This document shows, piece by piece, positions 61,128 to 64,000 of a stretch of 64,000 bases of DNA (position 1 is the first letter of the stretch; the number at the start of each line of letters is the position of its first letter). The position numbers were made by a program, and so were the translations under genes. This stretch comes from an uncultured Alphaproteobacteria bacterium. GTDB taxonomy: Bacteria; Pseudomonadota; Alphaproteobacteria; HIMB59; GCA-002718135. The stretch lies in the NCBI GenBank assembly GCA_902614085.1, contig CACMJS010000001.1, positions 1-64,000 on the forward strand, read 5' to 3'. The notes under the pieces are model-generated. The model was given only the letters and a program-made list of their open reading frames with translations. It searched no databases and had not been told where the DNA came from.

Positions 61128-64000
61128 GCAGATTTTTCTTCTTGAATTAATACAGGTTTATCAAATTTATTGATCATTTCTTTTGGCACAATTTGCCAAA
61201 AGAGTAATTTCTCATTTTCCCAATTTTCGAGTAAATTTTTTGCGTACATTGAATTTGTTTCCTTGATATGTTCTTCAATTTTTTGATGTAAAACTTTTTC
61301 CCAATAATTTGTCATTTGTTGTTGATAGAAAATATCTTCAAGATTAATTCGAAGTGGTAATGTTCCTTCTTTATCGTACACAAATGCCATACCTCCAGTC
61401 ATTCCAGCTCCAAAATTATTTCCTACTTCACCAAGAATAACTGCGCTTCCTCCAGTCATATATTCACATCCATTATCACCACATCCTTCAATAACAGCAT
61501 GTGCGCCAGAATTTCTAACGGCAAATCTATCACCAGCAGTTCCAGCTGCGAAAAGTTTACCACGTGTTGCTCCATATAGGACGGTATTCCCAATGATAAC
61601 ATTTTTATTTGTTTTTAGTTGTGAAGATGAACTTGGTTGAATTATAATTTTACCCCCTGATAATCCTTTTGCAACATAATCGTTAGCGTCACCAAAGACT
61701 TTAAGAGTAGTTCCTTGTACACTCCATGCTCCAAAAGATTGCCCGGCAGAACCATGAAAATTAACAGTAAAGAAATCCTCTGGAAGAGAACTCATTCCTT
61801 TTATAGTAGTAATTTCTGATGCAAGTCTTGTACCTATAGCTCTATCAGTATTTTTGATATTATAGTTTAGTTCAATTTTTTGATCCGTTTCAAAGAAAGA
61901 CTTAGCATCCTCAATTATTTTAATATCAAGACTTTCGCTAACTTTATTAATTGTATTTTTCTTTATATCAAATTCTCCAACAGATGAGTCAATGGTTTGA
62001 ATAATTGGATTTAAATCTAAATCATCAAGATCAGAACTTCCTCTACTGACTTGATATAATAGATCAGATCTTCCAACTACTTCATCAAGAGAAGAAAAGC
62101 CTAGTAATGCTAAAATTTCTCTTACTTCATCAGCAATAAAGCTAAAGAGGTTGATTACTTTTTCTGGTGTACCGGTAAATTTTTCTCTAAGTTTTTCATC
62201 CTGTGAGCAAACTCCAACCGGACAAGTATTTGAATGACATTGTCTAACCATGATACAACCCATAGCAACTAAACTTGCTGTCCCAATTCCATATTCCTCT
62301 GCCCCAAGCATAGCCGCAATAACAATATCTTTTCCAGTTTTCAAACCTCCGTCAGTTCTAAGAACAACTTTATCCCTTAAGTTATTAAGAGATAGAACTT
62401 GATGTACTTCACTTAATCCAAGTTCCCAAGGAAGTCCTGCATACTTAATACTTGTTTGAGGGCTTGCTCCAGTTCCACCATTGTGACCTGAAATGAGTAT
62501 CGTATCAGCTTTTGCTTTTGCAACACCAGCTGCGACTGTCCCAATCCCTGACTGAGCAACTAACTTAACGCATACTTTAGCTCTTGGATTTATTTGTTTC
62601 AAATCGTAGATAAGCTGAGCTAAATCTTCGATAGAATAAATATCATGATGAGGAGGAGGGCTAATTAGAGTCACACCTTCAGTTGAATGTCTTAGTTTAG
62701 CAATTAATTCTGTAACTTTTCCTCCTGGTAATTGTCCGCCCTCACCAGGTTTTGCACCTTGTGCAACTTTAATTTCAATTTCTTCACAATTATTTAAATA
62801 CTCCGCTGTTACACCAAATCGTCCACTTGCAATTTGTTTTATTTTTGATGATGCATTATCTCCATTTGGCTTAGGTTTAAATCTAATTGGATCTTCACCA
62901 CCTTCTCCTGAATCTGATTTAGCTCCTATCCTATTCATTGCTACAGAAAGAGTTTCGTGCGCTTCTGGACTTAAGGCTCCAAGTGATATCCCCGGTGCAA
63001 CTAGTCTTTTTCTAATTTCTTGAGAAGGTTCTACTGTGTTTGAGTTATTGTTATCGTTATTTTTTTTGAAATCTAAAAGATCGCGAATGTTTATAGGATC
63101 CATTTCATCAATCATTGAAGAATATTTTTTAAATAAAGAATAATTATTAGAAGTTACCGCAGTTTGAAGCATGTGAATTGATCTTGCTTCAAAAGCATGT
63201 TTTTCACCACCAAATCTGTAGCGATAGTTTCCTCCAATCGGTAGTGTAATAACACTTTCTTCATAAGCGTTATCATGAGCTAATCTAGATCTTCTTTCAA
63301 TTCCACTGATTCCGATACCAGATATTTTAGAACTCATAGAAGGGAAATATTTGCTCATTAAATTTCTACTGAGTCCAATTGCTTCAAAATTACAACCACC
63401 TCGGTATGAATTAATCACTGATATTCCCATCTTACTCATAGTCTTAAGCAAACCATTATTTATGGAATTAATGAATCTTTCCACACATTCTTCGTAGGAG
63501 AGATTTTTGAATAATCCTTTTTTATGTCTTTCAGCTATGGCTTGTTGTGCCATGTACGCATTCACACTTGTTGCTCCTACTCCGATAAGGACTGCAAAAT
63601 ATTGTACATCTAAACATTCTGCAGATTGAACATTTAGGGAAATAAAAGTTCGAAGATTTTGTTTAATTAAATGATGATGAACAGAACTTGTAACTAATAT
63701 CATAGGAAGAGCTATTCTTGTTTTGCACATTTCTTTGTCACTTAAAATTATATGCACATACCCTTCTCTAACCGCTTGTTCTGCTTCTTGATTTATTCTT
63801 GAAATTTCTGTCTCAAAATTATTTTTGGGATTTGTTTTATCCATTGTAGTGTCAATGATCTTCACTTTATCTTTCATATATCTACGCATAGATTTAAATT
63901 GCTCAATTGAAAGAACAGGAGAGTTCAATTGTAAATGATCACATTGATCTTCATCTTCATCAAGAATATTACTTAAGTTTCCAATTCTAGTTCGAAGACT
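61124..64000 (-). CDS. gltB: Glutamate synthase large subunit (5' end outside window)
   Basis: Ferredoxin/NADPH-dependent GOGAT alpha subunit; 3' two-thirds visible, about 958 residues of a protein near 1500. The frame is open to the window end, so no start is present. Visible: central domain (SYEECVERFINSINNGLLKTMSKMGIS), FMN domain (ISPPPHHDIYSIEDLAQLIYDLK, HNGGTGASPQTSIKYAGLPWELGL), the 3Fe-4S Cys in CHSNTCPVGVC, and the C-terminal GXGXG domain (YGATRGKLFAAGTAGDRFAVRNSGAHAVIEGCGDN). Makes glutamate from glutamine and 2-oxoglutarate. Confidence 0.96.
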   Translation of the reverse strand, partial: SLRTRIGNLSNILDEDEDQCDHLQLNSPVLSIEQFKSMRRYMKDKVKIIDTTMDKTNPKNNFETEISRINQEAEQAVREGYVHIILSDKEMCKTRIALPMILVTSSVHHHLIKQNLRTFISLNVQSAECLDVQYFAVLIGVGATSVNAYMAQQAIAERHKKGLFKNLSYEECVERFINSINNGLLKTMSKMGISVINSYRGGCNFEAIGLSRNLMSKYFPSMSSKISGIGISGIERRSRLAHDNAYEESVITLPIGGNYRYRFGGEKHAFEARSIHMLQTAVTSNNYSLFKKYSSMIDEMDPINIRDLLDFKKNNDNNNSNTVEPSQEIRKRLVAPGISLGALSPEAHETLSVAMNRIGAKSDSGEGGEDPIRFKPKPNGDNASSKIKQIASGRFGVTAEYLNNCEEIEIKVAQGAKPGEGGQLPGGKVTELIAKLRHSTEGVTLISPPPHHDIYSIEDLAQLIYDLKQINPRAKVCVKLVAQSGIGTVAAGVAKAKADTILISGHNGGTGASPQTSIKYAGLPWELGLSEVHQVLSLNNLRDKVVLRTDGGLKTGKDIVIAAMLGAEEYGIGTASLVAMGCIMVRQCHSNTCPVGVCSQDEKLREKFTGTPEKVINLFSFIADEVREILALLGFSSLDEVVGRSDLLYQVSRGSSDLDDLDLNPIIQTIDSSVGEFDIKKNTINKVSESLDIKIIEDAKSFFETDQKIELNYNIKNTDRAIGTRLASEITTIKGMSSLPEDFFTVNFHGSAGQSFGAWSVQGTTLKVFGDANDYVAKGLSGGKIIIQPSSSSQLKTNKNVIIGNTVLYGATRGKLFAAGTAGDRFAVRNSGAHAVIEGCGDNGCEYMTGGSAVILGEVGNNFGAGMTGGMAFVYDKEGTLPLRINLEDIFYQQQMTNYWEKVLHQKIEEHIKETNSMYAKNLLENWENEKLLFWQIVPKEMINKFDKPVLIQEEKSA

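Noticed and set aside
1-64000. Mobile elements, prophage, toxin-antitoxin pairs or defence islands
   Set aside because: No transposase, integrase, phage structural gene, restriction system or paired toxin gene was recognised on either strand.

Overview
The window is a compact, strongly A+T-rich chromosomal segment of a Gram-negative bacterium, most likely a streamlined marine alphaproteobacterium of the SAR11 / HIMB59 type. This placement is inferred from gene content, gene order and base composition, not from a search. Supporting signs are the alphaproteobacterial neighbourhoods lgt-MidA-pgeF and engB-argB-HAD-dapD-dapE, the petABC cytochrome bc1 operon, LPS genes (kdsB, GT9 and GT4 transferases), the YejABEF importer, and very short intergenic gaps with many ATGA or TAATG stop/start overlaps. 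No insertion sequence, prophage, CRISPR array, rRNA or plasmid-type gene was seen.

Layout. 0-7 kb: an OmpR/EnvZ-like two-component pair (regulator cut by the window edge), a leftward csaA / TetR-COQ9-like / proC / YbjN / ubiK group, and a rightward lgt-MidA-pgeF operon. 7-14.5 kb: prs, rplY, pth, ychF, then leftward petABC, trmL and a pirin. 14.5-20 kb: a zinc-homeostasis island around a perfect 19-bp Zur-type palindrome. Leftward from it run znuA (with a long HDD repeat), a COG0523 GTPase, a WD40 protein and an 84-aa CHEPDC-motif protein. Rightward run znuC, znuB and zur. A tiny Cys-rich peptide gene lies just past the far end. 20-29 kb: a short CCA-adding enzyme, a PNPOx-like protein, panC, then rpmH-rnpA-yidD-yidC-engB-argB-HAD-dapD-dapE. 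29-35 kb: a looser stretch with a hydroxyacid dehydrogenase, a GT4, a 58-aa orphan gene with its own promoter and terminator, pepP, a threonine/serine dehydratase, DUF1289 and CIA30 proteins. 35-42 kb: leftward truA-fmt-def, recR-ybaB-dnaX with the SRP RNA gene just upstream, pheA and kdsB. 41.6-50.7 kb: a membrane cytochrome c, hisN, yejABEF and a TPR-methyltransferase whose 3' end carries a frameshift, followed by tRNA-Ser(GGA). 50.7-57 kb: leftward lepA, and infC-rpmI-rplT-pheS-pheT. 57-64 kb: glycosyltransferases, an alpha/beta hydrolase and the 3' two-thirds of gltB.

The most interesting part is the zinc island. One Zur-like operator appears to control high-affinity zinc import together with a zinc-chaperone GTPase and two poorly described partners. 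A 27-residue peptide with nine cysteines, close to a minimal metallothionein, sits at its edge. Other points worth checking are the cytochrome b Qo-site motif PNWY in place of PEWY, the two-base frameshift in the TPR-methyltransferase, an A7 slippery site in dnaX, the unusually short CCA-adding enzyme, and the 58-aa orphan gene. Functions are assigned from visible motifs, length and gene order; nothing was searched against a database.
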